Assembly: GCF_004328705.1 (NCBI RefSeq)
Contig: NZ_CP035319.1
Coordinates: 3,100,001 to 3,164,000, forward strand
Direction: 5' to 3'
DNA length: 64,000 nt
Origin: Rhodococcus sp. ABRD24
GTDB taxonomy: Bacteria; Actinomycetota; Actinomycetes; Mycobacteriales; Mycobacteriaceae
This document shows positions 44,715 through 54,037 of the stretch, in pieces. The notes under the pieces are model-generated. The model saw only the letters and a list, made by a program, of their open reading frames with translations. It was not told the origin of the DNA and did no database searches. The position numbers and the translations under genes are program-made. Position 1 is the first letter of the stretch, and each line of letters begins with the position of its first letter.

Positions 44715-45149
44715 GTGGCACAGGTCAGCGCCAGCAGTTCGATCACCACCACCGCGGGACCGGAGCAGGTTCTCGCTGCGTTGTCCGATTACGAGACGGT
44801 GCGTCCGCGGATCCTCCCGGAGCAGTACCTCGACTACCGGGTACTCGAGGGCGGCCAGGGCGCGGGCACGGTGGCGCAGTGGACCTTGCAAGCCACCGAG
44901 AAGCGGTCGCGGAACGTCAAGTCGTCGGTGACGGTCTCGGGAAACACGATCACAGAGCGCGACGCGAACTCGTCCATGGTCACGACGTGGGTGGTGGCGC
45001 CCAGCGGGTCCGGTGCGACCGTCACGACCACGACCGAGTGGAAGGGCGCCGGCGGCATCGGCGGCTTCTTCGAACGCACCTTCGCGCCCATCGGACTTCG
45101 CAAGATTCAGGAGAAGACGCTCGAGAACCTCGTTCGCGAGCTCGGCTAG
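44715..45149 (+). CDS. SRPBCC family protein (Rv3718c type)
   Basis: GTG 44715 lies about 9 nt after AAGGAGAG; 144 residues. The product begins AQVSASSSITTTAGPEQVLAAL, continues VRPRILPEQYLDYRVLEGGQGAGTVAQWTL and ends with a long helix FERTFAPIGLRKIQEKTLENLVREL. That is the START/polyketide-cyclase (SRPBCC) layout: a curved sheet closed by a C-terminal helix around a hydrophobic cavity. These proteins bind lipids or hydrophobic metabolites; the function of this subfamily is not known. It is divergent from the 10-methyl fatty acid oxidase across 177 bp, as in mycobacteria, which suggests a lipid-related role (inference). Confidence 0.85.
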   Translation: MAQVSASSSITTTAGPEQVLAALSDYETVRPRILPEQYLDYRVLEGGQGAGTVAQWTLQATEKRSRNVKSSVTVSGNTITERDANSSMVTTWVVAPSGSGATVTTTTEWKGAGGIGGFFERTFAPIGLRKIQEKTLENLVRELG

Positions 45150-45200
45150 TCCGCGTGACGGACTACGCTGGCGGAGCGACTTCGGAAAGGACGTAGGCCA

Positions 45201-45542
45201 GTGCAACCAGGTGGACAGCCCGATATGCAGCAGCTCCTCGCGCAGGCGCAGCAGATGCAGCAGCAGTTGATGGCCGCGCAGGCCGAGATGGCGCAGGCAG
45301 AGGTAACTGGACAGGCCGGCGGCGGTCTGGTGACCGCCACGGTCAAGGGCACCGGCGAGGTCGTCGGCCTGACGATCGATCCCAAGGTCGTCGATCCTGA
45401 CGACATCGAGACATTGCAGGATCTGGTGATCGGCGCGATCGCCGACGCGTCCGGCAAGGCGCAGGAGTTCGCAGCGACCAAGCTCGGTCCGCTGGCCGGT
45501 GGCCTCGGTGGGGGCGGTCTGCCCGGCCTGCCCGGCTTCTGA
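45201..45542 (+). CDS. ybaB: YbaB/EbfC family nucleoid-associated protein
   Basis: A GTG start at 45201 gives 113 residues. It has a glutamine-rich start ([27 protein letters not shown]), the YbaB core [46 protein letters not shown] and a glycine-rich tail ([14 protein letters not shown]). The family forms small homodimers that bind DNA without strong sequence preference. The gene lies 10 bp upstream of recR, an arrangement found in most bacteria (dnaX-ybaB-recR); here dnaX is about 14 kb away. Confidence 0.93.
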   Translation: MQPGGQPDMQQLLAQAQQMQQQLMAAQAEMAQAEVTGQAGGGLVTATVKGTGEVVGLTIDPKVVDPDDIETLQDLVIGAIADASGKAQEFAATKLGPLAGGLGGGGLPGLPGF

Positions 45543-45552
45543 GAGGCACGCG

Positions 45553-46161
45553 TTGTACGAAGGTCCCGTCCAGGACTTGATCGACGAGCTGGGCAAGTTG
45601 CCCGGCATCGGGCCCAAGAGCGCTCAGCGCATCGCCTTCCACTTGCTGTCGGTCGAGCCGCCGGACATCGACCGACTGCAGGCGGTGTTGCAGAAGGTGC
45701 GCGACGGCGTGCAGTTCTGCGTGGTATGCGGCACGGTCTCCGAGGAGGAGAAATGTCGGATCTGCGCCGACCAGCGTCGAGACCGGACCATGGTGTGCGT
45801 TGTGGAAGAACCCAAGGACGTGCAGGCGATCGAGCGCACCCGTGAGTTCAAGGGCCGGTACCACGTGCTCGGCGGCGCGCTGGATCCGCTCAGCGGCATC
45901 GGCCCGGACCAGTTGCGGATCCGGGAACTGCTGACCCGCATCGGGAACCAGGAGGACGGCGTCGACGTCGCCGAGGTCATCATCGCAACCGATCCCAACA
46001 CCGAGGGTGAGGCGACCGCGACGTATCTGGTGCGGATGCTGCGGGACTTCCCGGGGCTGACGGTATCCCGGCTGGCTTCGGGGTTGCCGATGGGCGGCGA
46101 CCTCGAGTTCGCCGACGAACTCACCCTGGGCCGCGCGCTGTCCGGGCGACGCACGATGTAG
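45553..46161 (+). CDS. recR: Recombination mediator protein RecR
   Basis: TTG 45553 is the start, with GAGAGG 6 nt upstream; 202 residues, the usual RecR length beginning [31 protein letters not shown] (helix-hairpin-helix). A four-cysteine zinc motif follows ([17 protein letters not shown], about 54-70), then a Toprim domain with [14 protein letters not shown] and [17 protein letters not shown], and the C-terminal Walker-like [22 protein letters not shown]. With RecO and RecF it loads RecA at gaps coated by SSB. It is followed by the convergent LysR gene 7 bp on. Confidence 0.95.
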   Translation: MYEGPVQDLIDELGKLPGIGPKSAQRIAFHLLSVEPPDIDRLQAVLQKVRDGVQFCVVCGTVSEEEKCRICADQRRDRTMVCVVEEPKDVQAIERTREFKGRYHVLGGALDPLSGIGPDQLRIRELLTRIGNQEDGVDVAEVIIATDPNTEGEATATYLVRMLRDFPGLTVSRLASGLPMGGDLEFADELTLGRALSGRRTM

Positions 46162-46168
46162 CGGTCGC

Positions 46169-47104
46169 CTACTGCGCTTTCGGTGTGCCCCTGATCTGCT
46201 GCGGTGGATTCAGGGGCACACTGGTCTGCCCGCTGATCACCGTCTGCCGCAACGAGTCGACCAGATCGAGCAACCCGGGTGAGGCCGCGCCGCTGCGGAC
46301 GATCCCGCTGACCGGTACCCGCAGTCGGTTGTCGCGCTCGCGCATGACGCACAGCCCGGTCCGGGGCGCTTCGGTGACGGTGCTCGCGTAGAGAACCGTC
46401 CACGCCCGGGGATTGGTGATGACGTCGAGGATCGCGGTGTGGTCGCGCGCAATCGGCGGTCCGAGTTGGAAGCGCCGCCCGACGTCGGCGAAGGCATTCT
46501 CCACGACCGTGTGGATCAGGATCTGGCTGTGGCGCGGCGGCAGGAGCAGGGGGTAGGGCGCGAGTTCGCTCAGCTCGACGGTCGAGAAAGCGGACACCGG
46601 GTGCCTGCTCGACGTGGCAATCATCAGGTCCTCGACCCCGAGTTCCAGTGTCTCCAGGCCGGGACGGTCCACCTCCCCGCGGATCAGAGCGATATCGGCG
46701 TCTCCGGACGACACCGCGTCGACGCGGTCGGTGAAGTTCTTGATCACGAACTCGATGTCGAGGTCGGGGTGTCGTTCCCGGACGCGGGCGATGGCGTCGA
46801 GGCTCTGGGTCGCGAAACTCATACTCGCGGTGATCCGAATGCGGTTCCGCGGTTCCTTCGCGACGGCGAATGCCTTGGTCTCGAGACTCAACACCTCCTG
46901 TGCGATCGGTACGAGCCGGGAGCCGGCCGGGGTGAGCCGCACGACCCGGGTGGAGCGCTCGAAGAGCGACGCCCCCAGCTCCTGTTCGAGCTTGGTGACC
47001 TGGTGGCTGATCGCGGACTGCGAGATGAAGCAGCGTTCGGCGGCCCGGCTGAAGCTCAGCTCCTCGCTGACGGCCAGGAAGTAGCGCAGCTGACGGAAGT
47101 CCAT
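46169..47104 (-). CDS. LysR family transcriptional regulator
   Basis: A 311-residue LysR protein starting MDFRQLRYFLAVSEELSFSRAAERCFISQSAISHQVTKLEQELGASLFER (winged helix-turn-helix at 1-60), followed by the two-subdomain effector-binding region (IRITASMSFATQSLDAIARVRERHPDLDIEFV). It is divergent from the type II NADH dehydrogenase gene with 118 bp between starts, the classic arrangement for a LysR protein that controls its neighbour and itself. The effector is unknown. An inverted repeat AGCGC-N11-GCGCT at 47163-47183 in the shared region is a possible site. Confidence 0.9.
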   Translation of the reverse strand: MDFRQLRYFLAVSEELSFSRAAERCFISQSAISHQVTKLEQELGASLFERSTRVVRLTPAGSRLVPIAQEVLSLETKAFAVAKEPRNRIRITASMSFATQSLDAIARVRERHPDLDIEFVIKNFTDRVDAVSSGDADIALIRGEVDRPGLETLELGVEDLMIATSSRHPVSAFSTVELSELAPYPLLLPPRHSQILIHTVVENAFADVGRRFQLGPPIARDHTAILDVITNPRAWTVLYASTVTEAPRTGLCVMRERDNRLRVPVSGIVRSGAASPGLLDLVDSLRQTVISGQTSVPLNPPQQIRGTPKAQ

Positions 47105-47162
47105 GACGGCAGTTTACTTATGAGCGATCCAGATAACTGTTTTCCGAATATCCCTGATTACT

Positions 47163-47183
47163 AGCGCAAATGTACTTAGCGCT
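47163..47183. promoter_or_regulatory. Inverted repeat in the LysR/ndh intergenic region
   Basis: AGCGC (47163-47167) and GCGCT (47179-47183) are separated by an AT-rich 11-bp spacer, a size compatible with a LysR-type site. It lies about 40 bp upstream of the ndh start. The assignment is tentative. Confidence 0.3.
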
Positions 47184-47222
47184 CCTACGGTGTTCCTCAT
47201 ACATCTCAACGAGGAGGTATCC

Positions 47223-48569
47223 GTGAGCAAGCAGGGCGCAGCAGTAGTCGACCGGACCGAAGTAGTCATCGTTGGTTCCGGATTCGGTGCCCTCGCTGCG
47301 GCGAAGAAGCTGGCCAAAGCCGGCAAGCCCTTCGTTCTGATCTCGGAGACCACTGAACATCTGTTCCAGCCGTTGCTCTACCAGGTGGCGACGGGTGTCC
47401 TCGCGGCCGGTGAGATCGCCCCGTCGGTGCGCGCGATCCTCGCGAAATACCCCAACGCCGATGTCCGGCTCGGCCGGGTCGTAGACGTCCACCCGGACAA
47501 GCAGGAGCTGGTTTACGAGGCTGCCGGCGAGCGGCACACCCTCGGCTACAGCTCGCTGATCGCCGCGACCGGCGCGCGTCAGTCGTACTTCGGCCGGGAC
47601 GAGTTCGCGAAGGTCACGTACGCGCTCAAGACCGTCGACGACGCGGAGCGGCTGCGCGCCCAGATCGTGCGCTGCTTCGAAGAGGCGCACACCACCACCG
47701 ACATGGAGCGCCGCAAGAACCTGCTCACCTTCATCGTGATCGGCGCCGGCGCGACCGGCGTCGAACTGGCCGGGCAGATCAAGGAGCTCGCGGGCCGGTA
47801 CTTCGAGCAATCGATCCGCGGCGTCACCGCAGACGATGTCACCGTCACGCTTGTAGAGGGCGCGGGCGTTGCAATGCCCGCCTACGGCGGCAAGCTCAGC
47901 GAGTACACCAAGGAGTCGCTCGAGAAGTCGGGCGTCGAGGTGGTGCTGAGCACGTTGGTCACCGACATCGACGAGCACGGCGCGACGTTCAAGGCGCACG
48001 GCAGCGAGACTGGTGAGCGCCGCACGGCCGAGACCATCGTGTGGTCGGCGGGTGTACAGGCCAACGACTTCGCCGCAGTGCTCGCCAAGCGCGCCGACTG
48101 CGACACCGACCGTGCCGGTCGGCTGCTGGTCAACCCTGACCTCACGGTCGGCGGCCGGGCCGACATCTTCGCGGTCGGCGACATGACGTCGCTGAACAAC
48201 CTGCCCGGACAGTCGCCCGTGGCGATGCAGGGTGGTCGGCACGTGGCTGCGACGATCCTCGGCAAGACCAAGCGCGGCACGCCGTTCAAGTTCCGCGACA
48301 AGGGCTCGATGGCGATCATCAACCGCTTCCGTGCGGTGACCAAGGTCAAGAGCATCGAACTCACCGGCTTCATCGCGTGGGTGCTGTGGCTTGCTGTGCA
48401 CATGGTGTACCTGGTGGGCTTCCGTAACCGCTACGTCGCGGTGATGTCGTGGTTCGGATCCTTCCTCGGCCACCGACGCCCGCACTTCCACTATGCGCAG
48501 GAGCCGGCTCCGATCGAAGCGCCCGACGCCAAGATGCCCGACGACGAACTGGCCAAGTCGGCGGCGTAG
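47223..48569 (+). CDS. ndh: Type II NADH dehydrogenase
   Basis: GTG 47223 lies 5 nt after GAGGAGG; 448 residues. It is a two-dinucleotide-domain flavoprotein: VVIVGSGFGALAAAKKL (FAD), PLLYQVATGVLAAGEIA, the NADH motif FIVIGAGATGVELAGQIKEL, and IFAVGDMTSL near the quinone-side FAD site. The C-terminus has a hydrophobic segment (GFIAWVLWLAVHMVYLVGFRNR) for membrane association, as in actinobacterial NDH-2. It passes electrons from NADH to menaquinone without pumping protons. Divergent from the LysR regulator, which may adjust it to redox or substrate state. Confidence 0.93.
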   Translation: MSKQGAAVVDRTEVVIVGSGFGALAAAKKLAKAGKPFVLISETTEHLFQPLLYQVATGVLAAGEIAPSVRAILAKYPNADVRLGRVVDVHPDKQELVYEAAGERHTLGYSSLIAATGARQSYFGRDEFAKVTYALKTVDDAERLRAQIVRCFEEAHTTTDMERRKNLLTFIVIGAGATGVELAGQIKELAGRYFEQSIRGVTADDVTVTLVEGAGVAMPAYGGKLSEYTKESLEKSGVEVVLSTLVTDIDEHGATFKAHGSETGERRTAETIVWSAGVQANDFAAVLAKRADCDTDRAGRLLVNPDLTVGGRADIFAVGDMTSLNNLPGQSPVAMQGGRHVAATILGKTKRGTPFKFRDKGSMAIINRFRAVTKVKSIELTGFIAWVLWLAVHMVYLVGFRNRYVAVMSWFGSFLGHRRPHFHYAQEPAPIEAPDAKMPDDELAKSAA

Positions 48570-48596
48570 TCCTCGGCACAACTCCCGGATCGGGGA

Positions 48597-49532
48597 TCAG
48601 GCGCGCTTCGAATCCGGGACGTGTTCGACGCCGAGATCGCGCGGGCAGTATCCCGTCGGATACCCCGGGTAGGTGCGGTTGTTCGGGTCGCTGGCGGCCG
48701 CCGAGATGCGCCGCTTCGGCAGTCGGCGGACCACCGCGGACCGCGCCCGCAGACCTGCCTCCGCCACGGTACGCACCCGCGGTGATCCTTTCGGGAATCC
48801 GAACGCGGTCGACATCCGGTCGTCGATCAGGGCATACACCGCGGATGCCACCGGACGTTCGAGGCGCTTCGGATACCACGACTGGAACAGTCGGAGGGTG
48901 TACGAGCCGATCCGGTTGTTGTCGTCGCTGTAGACGAAGTGATCGCGTTCGTAGTCCGTCTTGAATCCGTGGAAATCTTGGTACGACTCCGGAATATCCT
49001 TGATGCCCATGCGGATACCGACCTGGCGATAGAAATGAAACGACGCCAGCCGCTCGTGTGGGTGCAACCGTCGCCAGCCGTACCGATCGATCCAGTCGAT
49101 CGGGTCGTATACGAACGTCGACAGCACGTACCGCATGTCGTCATTCGAGATCGCGTACCGGCCGTGCATGCGGTTGATGTTCCGGAGTGACTGGCGCCCG
49201 CGATCCGAATCGTATCCGTGCTCCACCAACTCGCTCATCAACAGTGAGGTATCGTCGTACCGCTTCTGCGGGCGGTTCTCGAATTCACCTGTACGAGCGA
49301 GTAGTTCGGAGATCGTCGGCACGCAGTAGGTTCGGAACAGCGCGAACTCCAGGGCCCGCTGGTAGTCCCAGGGGAACTCGTAGCCCGCGGTAATCCGCAC
49401 GATGTCCTGGTGCCGGGTCTCGGGATCGAGATTCGCGATCACCTTCACCCATCCGGACCTGCCGGATCCGGGACGGGGGTCGCGGTCGGGCGCAGGAAAG
49501 ACGCCGGCTCGTCGGGAGCTGACGAGACTCAT
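48597..49532 (-). CDS. Oxygenase MpaB family protein (DUF2236)
   Basis: The start is ATG 49532 (MSLVSSRRAG), giving 311 residues. The core RQSLRNINRMHGRYAISNDDMRYVLSTFVYDPIDWIDRYGWRRL has the pattern of the MpaB/rubber-oxygenase-like DUF2236 fold, in which conserved His and Arg residues line a haem pocket; HGRY and DIPESYQDF are visible. Members of this superfamily include the mycophenolate pathway oxygenase MpaB and latex-clearing protein. No signal peptide is seen. It directly follows the aldehyde dehydrogenase gene on the same strand (5 bp between), so it probably works in one pathway with it; the substrate is unknown. Confidence 0.78.
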   Translation of the reverse strand: MSLVSSRRAGVFPAPDRDPRPGSGRSGWVKVIANLDPETRHQDIVRITAGYEFPWDYQRALEFALFRTYCVPTISELLARTGEFENRPQKRYDDTSLLMSELVEHGYDSDRGRQSLRNINRMHGRYAISNDDMRYVLSTFVYDPIDWIDRYGWRRLHPHERLASFHFYRQVGIRMGIKDIPESYQDFHGFKTDYERDHFVYSDDNNRIGSYTLRLFQSWYPKRLERPVASAVYALIDDRMSTAFGFPKGSPRVRTVAEAGLRARSAVVRRLPKRRISAAASDPNNRTYPGYPTGYCPRDLGVEHVPDSKRA

Positions 49533-49537
49533 TGCCG

Positions 49538-51061
49538 TCACCGCCCGTGCCGGGACCGGAGCATCCACGCGGAGATCTTCATATCGCGCGCCGAACGCTC
49601 GAGGGTAAGCAGATTCAGTGGGGCCGAGAATCTCTGGACGGTAACCGCCTTCGGTCTGCTGAACTCGCGCAGGCCGTCGGCGCCGTGGATCCGGCCGAAG
49701 CCGGACTCGCCGATCCCGCCGAAGGGCAGCGACGGGATCGCGGCGAATCCGAGCACCGAGTTGACCGACACCATCCCGGTACGCAGTCGGTTGGCGATCT
49801 CGCGGCCGCGGGACTTGTTCTTGGTGAAGACCGAGGCCCCGAGGCCGTACGATGTGGCGTTCGCGCGCTCGACGCCCTCTTCGAGGCCGCGCACCTTGTT
49901 CACCACGACTGTCGGTCCGAACGTCTCCTCGCGTACTGCCGACGATTCCTCCGGCACCTCCGTGAGAATCACTGGATCGACGAATCTCTCATGTACCGAG
50001 CCGATTCCGCCGACAACGGCCCGTGCACCGCGGCTGAGGGCGTCGTCGATATGGTTGCGCACGATCCCGATCTGGCGCGGCAGCGTCATCGGCCCGTACG
50101 ACGAGTCGTTCCCCGAGCCCGGCCGGATGCGGGATACCGCGGTGGTGAGCTTGTCCATGAACAGCTGGTAGACGGACTCGTCGACGTAGATTCGTTCGAC
50201 GCCGGCGCAGGTCTGTCCGGCGTTGCCGAATGCGCCGAACGCCGCGAACTCGACGGCCTGGTCCAGGTCGGCGTCCTCCGCGACGAGCATCGCGTCCTTC
50301 CCGCCGCACTCGGCAACCAGTGGCGTGAGAGTCTCGGCGCATACCGCCATCACCTTGCGGGCTGTCGGACCCGAACCGGTGAACGCGATCTTGTCGACGC
50401 CTGCCCGGCACAGCTCGGCACCGGTCGCCCCGAGCCCGGTGATCACTTGCAGCACAGGCTGGCTCGGCGCGAGTGAATGCCACTTTTGCTCGAGCCACTT
50501 GCCCACACCCGGCGTGAGTTCACTGGGTTTGAAGACGATCGCGTTGCCCGCCGCGAGCGCGTAGGAGATCGACCCCATCGGCGTGTAGACGGGGTAGTTC
50601 CATGGGCCGATGACGCCGACGACGCCGAGTGGTTGGTAGCCGAGTGTGGCGGCCTGGTTGATGCTCACCAGACCGGACCGCACCCGACGGGTCTCGAGTA
50701 CCTTTCTGGCATTGCGGGCGGCCCAGTCCAGGTGTTCGACCGCGAGCATCACCTCTAGCAGGGCATCGTCGTGTGGCTTGCCGGTCTCGGCGGATACGAC
50801 AGTCGCGAGACCGGCGGCGTCCGAGGCGATCGCCTTCTTGAACTCGAGCAGCCAGCCGCGTCGACCGCGGAAGCCCTGGGCTTCCCACCATTGGGCTGCC
50901 GCCCGCGCTCGCTCCACCACCGCCGTCACGTCCGCCGCAGTAGCCACCGGGTAGTCGGCAAGCGCAGTGCCGGTACGGGGATCGAGACTCGCGAAGGTGG
51001 TGGGCGTCTCGCCGGGGGGTGTGGTGGGCGCCGCACCGCTCGAAGACAGTTCTCGGGTCAT
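49538..51061 (-). CDS. Aldehyde dehydrogenase (succinate-semialdehyde type)
   Basis: ATG 51061 has GGAGGG 9 nt upstream; 507 residues. Motifs: GPWNYPVYTPMGSISYALAAGNAIVFKPSELTP, FTGSGPTARKVM, the general-base glutamate in AECGGKDAML, and catalytic Cys in GNAGQTCAGVERIYV. The C-terminal part has REETFGPTVVV and SLPFGGIGESGFGR. It oxidises an aldehyde to the acid with NAD(P)+. The MpaB-family gene follows closely. The upstream region holds palindromic ATCACAT elements (51100-51129) that suggest dedicated control. The subclass resembles SSADH-like and aromatic aldehyde enzymes; a precise substrate cannot be given. Confidence 0.9.
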   Translation of the reverse strand: MTRELSSSGAAPTTPPGETPTTFASLDPRTGTALADYPVATAADVTAVVERARAAAQWWEAQGFRGRRGWLLEFKKAIASDAAGLATVVSAETGKPHDDALLEVMLAVEHLDWAARNARKVLETRRVRSGLVSINQAATLGYQPLGVVGVIGPWNYPVYTPMGSISYALAAGNAIVFKPSELTPGVGKWLEQKWHSLAPSQPVLQVITGLGATGAELCRAGVDKIAFTGSGPTARKVMAVCAETLTPLVAECGGKDAMLVAEDADLDQAVEFAAFGAFGNAGQTCAGVERIYVDESVYQLFMDKLTTAVSRIRPGSGNDSSYGPMTLPRQIGIVRNHIDDALSRGARAVVGGIGSVHERFVDPVILTEVPEESSAVREETFGPTVVVNKVRGLEEGVERANATSYGLGASVFTKNKSRGREIANRLRTGMVSVNSVLGFAAIPSLPFGGIGESGFGRIHGADGLREFSRPKAVTVQRFSAPLNLLTLERSARDMKISAWMLRSRHGR

Positions 51062-51099
51062 GATCGCGCGCCCTCCATGGGATCGCATCACACATACTG

Positions 51100-51129
51100 A
51101 ATGTGATTTACTGTGGTGGCGATCACATT
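51100..51129. promoter_or_regulatory. Palindromic operator candidate upstream of aldehyde dehydrogenase
   Basis: AATGTGAT (51100-51107) and ATCACATT (51122-51129) are exact inverted copies with a 14-bp spacer. A further ATCACA lies at 51088-51093, so AATGTGAT could also pair in a shorter palindrome. The site is 39 bp upstream of the aldehyde dehydrogenase start. The binding protein is not known. Confidence 0.5.
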
Positions 51130-51209
51130 ATGCGGCCTGGTGTGCGTCGACAACCCCATGTGCCGCGGAATTGGTGCTGCCGGATCGCCCGCGGGGCCGG
51201 ATCTGGACA

Positions 51210-52079
51210 TCACACGGCTGCTTCATCCGATTCGTGTGGAGGCGCTGTCAGCGAGCCCGTCACGATGTTGGTGATCACCTCTCCGAACTGACGTGGGTTG
51301 CTGATGAGCCACGAATGGCCCCCGGGCACCGTGATCAGCTTCGGGTGTCCCAGTCCGGCCCGGAGCGAGAGCAGGGTCGTCTCGGGGATCACCGTGTCCT
51401 GTGTGCTCCACACGATCACGATAGGCAATCTGCGCGTGCGTAATTCGTCAAGTTCGCTGTCGAGATCGGCGGTGCGGGCGAGGTGTGCCACCCGCCAGAC
51501 CGCACGTGGGTTCCGGATCACGTTGGGCACAGCCTCCTGCAGAATCACCGGAAGCACACGAGTGATCTGGCGTCCGGGACCCAGGTCGGCCTGAAGGTGA
51601 AGTCCCCAGTCCCAGATGGGGCGATCGCGGCTCGCTCGCAGAATCCCGCGACCGTCGGTCCATTTCGAACCTCCGATCGAGTTCACCAGAACCAGTCGTG
51701 CGGCGAGGTCAGGAAAGTCGTGTGCGGTCATGATCGCGACTCCTCCGCCGAACGAGTGACCGACCAGTGTCACGGGGGTCGGGATATCGACAGCTGCGCA
51801 GAAGTCGGAGACCCAGCGCGCGTATCCGGGCAGGGTACGTTCCTCGAGAGGGAGATCGGAAGTTCCGCCGAAACCGGGAAGTGCTGGTGCGTAGACGCGC
51901 AGCTGGCGCGCCGTCAGCCGCGCCAGCGGACGTTTGTAAGCACGGTTCGTCAATGCCCAACCGTGCAGGAACAACACTGTCGGGCCGGCGCCTCCGACCC
52001 CGTAATGCGTTTGGCGCCCAGCAACGGTGGTGGTGTGCCATGTGATGCGAGCACCGGGGTCGGTCGGGACATCGTCCAT
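51210..52079 (-). CDS. Alpha/beta hydrolase
   Basis: The start is ATG 52079 (MDDVPTDPG), giving 289 residues; GTG 52145 would add 22 poorly conserved-looking residues. The classic fold-defining sequence is complete: oxyanion motif FLHGWALT, nucleophile elbow VGHSFGGG, acid in VWSTQDTVIP and catalytic His in VPGGHSWLI. The family includes haloalkane dehalogenases, C-C hydrolases and esterases. Nothing in the sequence singles out one of these. It is divergent from the acetate-CoA-ligase-like gene at 52259, so it may or may not take part in that pathway. Confidence 0.85.
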   Translation of the reverse strand: MDDVPTDPGARITWHTTTVAGRQTHYGVGGAGPTVLFLHGWALTNRAYKRPLARLTARQLRVYAPALPGFGGTSDLPLEERTLPGYARWVSDFCAAVDIPTPVTLVGHSFGGGVAIMTAHDFPDLAARLVLVNSIGGSKWTDGRGILRASRDRPIWDWGLHLQADLGPGRQITRVLPVILQEAVPNVIRNPRAVWRVAHLARTADLDSELDELRTRRLPIVIVWSTQDTVIPETTLLSLRAGLGHPKLITVPGGHSWLISNPRQFGEVITNIVTGSLTAPPHESDEAAV

Positions 52080-52258
52080 GATTCGATCGAACAGCCGGTT
52101 GCCGCAACCGTCTAGGGCCCATCGACCCTGGTTCGGGTGAGCCACGCCAGGCGGGTTACCAGACGGGTGACATTGTCCCCTGTTGTGGGCCCGGGGTGCA
52201 GCGCACGATGGGGTGGTGGTCCGGTTTCCGACGAAGCCGGGCCGAGCCGGGAGTGATC

Positions 52259-54037
52259 ATGATCCGGAAGACCGCACACGACCTGCGCGTCGTGCCGAAC
52301 CTCGTCGACTACGAGGCGACCCGGGCGGCATTCACCTGGGATGCGATGGCGGCATGCCTCGACGGGCTGCCCGGCGGCGGACGCAACATCGGGTACGAAG
52401 CGGTCGACCGTCACGCGTCGGGACCGGCCGCGGACCGGGTGGCGCTCCGCTTCCTCGGTGGCGGCAATCCGCGGGATATCACCTTCGCGGAGTTGTTCAG
52501 GCTTGCATGCCGATTCACCAACGTCCTGCGCGAGCTCGGCATCGGAAAGGGGGATCGGCTGTTCATCCTCATGGGACGGATACCGGAGCTGTACGTGGCG
52601 ATGCTCGGGAGCCTGCGGAACGGGACCGTCGTCACTCCACTGTTCTCCGCGTTCGGTCCCGAACCCATCGCGGCACGTCTGCAGCTGGGTGAGGGCAGGG
52701 TGCTCGTGACAACCGACCAGCTGTACCGCCGGAAAGTCGCGAAGATTCGTGACAAAGTGCCCACACTCGAGCATGTTCTGGTCGTCCCCTCGGCCGCCGG
52801 TGGCCCGCCGATCCCGGGCACACTCGACCTGGCCCGCTTGATGGCGGAGCGCTCGGATCGGGCGGGCGTCGAGCCTACCTCCGCCGACGACCCAGCCCTC
52901 ATCCATTTCACAAGTGGGACAACAGGTAAACCCAAAGGCGCAGTTCATGTCCACGACGCCGTCGTTACTCACTATGCGACCGGGCTGTATGCCCTGGATT
53001 TGCATGCGGACGACACGTATTGGTGCACGGCAGATCCGGGGTGGGTCACCGGGACGTCCTACGGCGTCGTTGCCCCGCTCGTGCACGGAGTCACCTCGAT
53101 CGTCGACGACTCCGATTTCGACGCCGACCGCTGGTACCGGATCCTCCAGGACCACGACGTGAGTGTCTGGTACACCGCCCCCACCGCCGTTCGGATGCTG
53201 ATGAAGTCCGGCGGCGACCTCGCGCGGCGCTACGCCTTTCCCGAGCTCCGTTTCGTCGCGAGCGTGGGGGAACCACTCAATCCTGAGGCAGTGCTGTGGG
53301 GCAGTGATGTTCTGGGACTGCCGATCCACGACAACTGGTGGCAGACGGAGACCGGCGGGATCATGGTCGCCAACACTGCGGCCTTCGACATCAAGCCGGG
53401 ATCGATGGGACGCCCGCTCCCCGGTGTGGACGCTGTCGTGGTCCACCGGCGGCCCGGCGGCACCGTGGAAGAGGTGGCGTCGCCCGGCGTCGACGGTGAA
53501 CTTGCGTTGCGTGTCGGCTGGCCATCGATGTTCCGGGGCTACGTGGGCAACGAGAAGCGCTATCGCGACTGCTTCGCCGACGGACTCTATCTCACCGGCG
53601 ACCTGGTGCGGCGGGACGAGGACGGCTATTTCTGGTTCGTCGGACGCATGGACGACGTGATCGAGTCGTCCGGCCACCTCATCGGGCCGTTCGAGGTCGA
53701 GAACGTACTGATGGAACACCCTGCCGTGAGTGAGGCGGCCGTCATCGGCAAGCCCGACCCGCTGGTCGGTGAGGTGGTCAAGGCGTTCGTCACACTCGCA
53801 TCGGGCGTCGATGAACCCCACGACGTGGTGCGTCGTGAGCTGCTCGCGCACGCTCGCGTTCGGTTGGGTGCGGCCGTCGCACCCAAGGAGATCGACTTCG
53901 TCGACGAGCTGCCGCACACGCGCAGCGGCAAGATCATGCGCAGACTGCTCAAGGCCCGGGAATTGGGCCTGCCCGAAGGGGATACGTCCACCCTCGAGTC
54001 GGGTGCCGACGCGCACGAATCGCAGGTGCAACGATGA
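52259..54037 (+). CDS. Acetate-CoA ligase-like enzyme (AMP-forming)
   Basis: ATG 52259 with GGGAG 5 nt upstream gives 592 residues. Motifs: [20 protein letters not shown] (about 215-234), [19 protein letters not shown] and the acetyl-CoA-synthetase-type [16 protein letters not shown], hinge [20 protein letters not shown], and acetylation-site Lys in [13 protein letters not shown]. The tryptophan in WWQTETG is typical of enzymes specific for short acids such as acetate. It is shorter than standard Acs (about 650) and resembles AcoE-like proteins of acetoin operons. Its stop overlaps the E1 alpha start by 4 bp (ATGA), so it should recycle the acetate (or similar acid) released in the pathway served by the dehydrogenase. 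Confidence 0.87.
   Translation: MIRKTAHDLRVVPNLVDYEATRAAFTWDAMAACLDGLPGGGRNIGYEAVDRHASGPAADRVALRFLGGGNPRDITFAELFRLACRFTNVLRELGIGKGDRLFILMGRIPELYVAMLGSLRNGTVVTPLFSAFGPEPIAARLQLGEGRVLVTTDQLYRRKVAKIRDKVPTLEHVLVVPSAAGGPPIPGTLDLARLMAERSDRAGVEPTSADDPALIHFTSGTTGKPKGAVHVHDAVVTHYATGLYALDLHADDTYWCTADPGWVTGTSYGVVAPLVHGVTSIVDDSDFDADRWYRILQDHDVSVWYTAPTAVRMLMKSGGDLARRYAFPELRFVASVGEPLNPEAVLWGSDVLGLPIHDNWWQTETGGIMVANTAAFDIKPGSMGRPLPGVDAVVVHRRPGGTVEEVASPGVDGELALRVGWPSMFRGYVGNEKRYRDCFADGLYLTGDLVRRDEDGYFWFVGRMDDVIESSGHLIGPFEVENVLMEHPAVSEAAVIGKPDPLVGEVVKAFVTLASGVDEPHDVVRRELLAHARVRLGAAVAPKEIDFVDELPHTRSGKIMRRLLKARELGLPEGDTSTLESGADAHESQVQR

Noticed and set aside
52112..54031. 639-codon open frame antisense to the acetate-CoA-ligase-like gene
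   Set aside because: Low-complexity shadow; the plus strand carries all adenylating-enzyme motifs.
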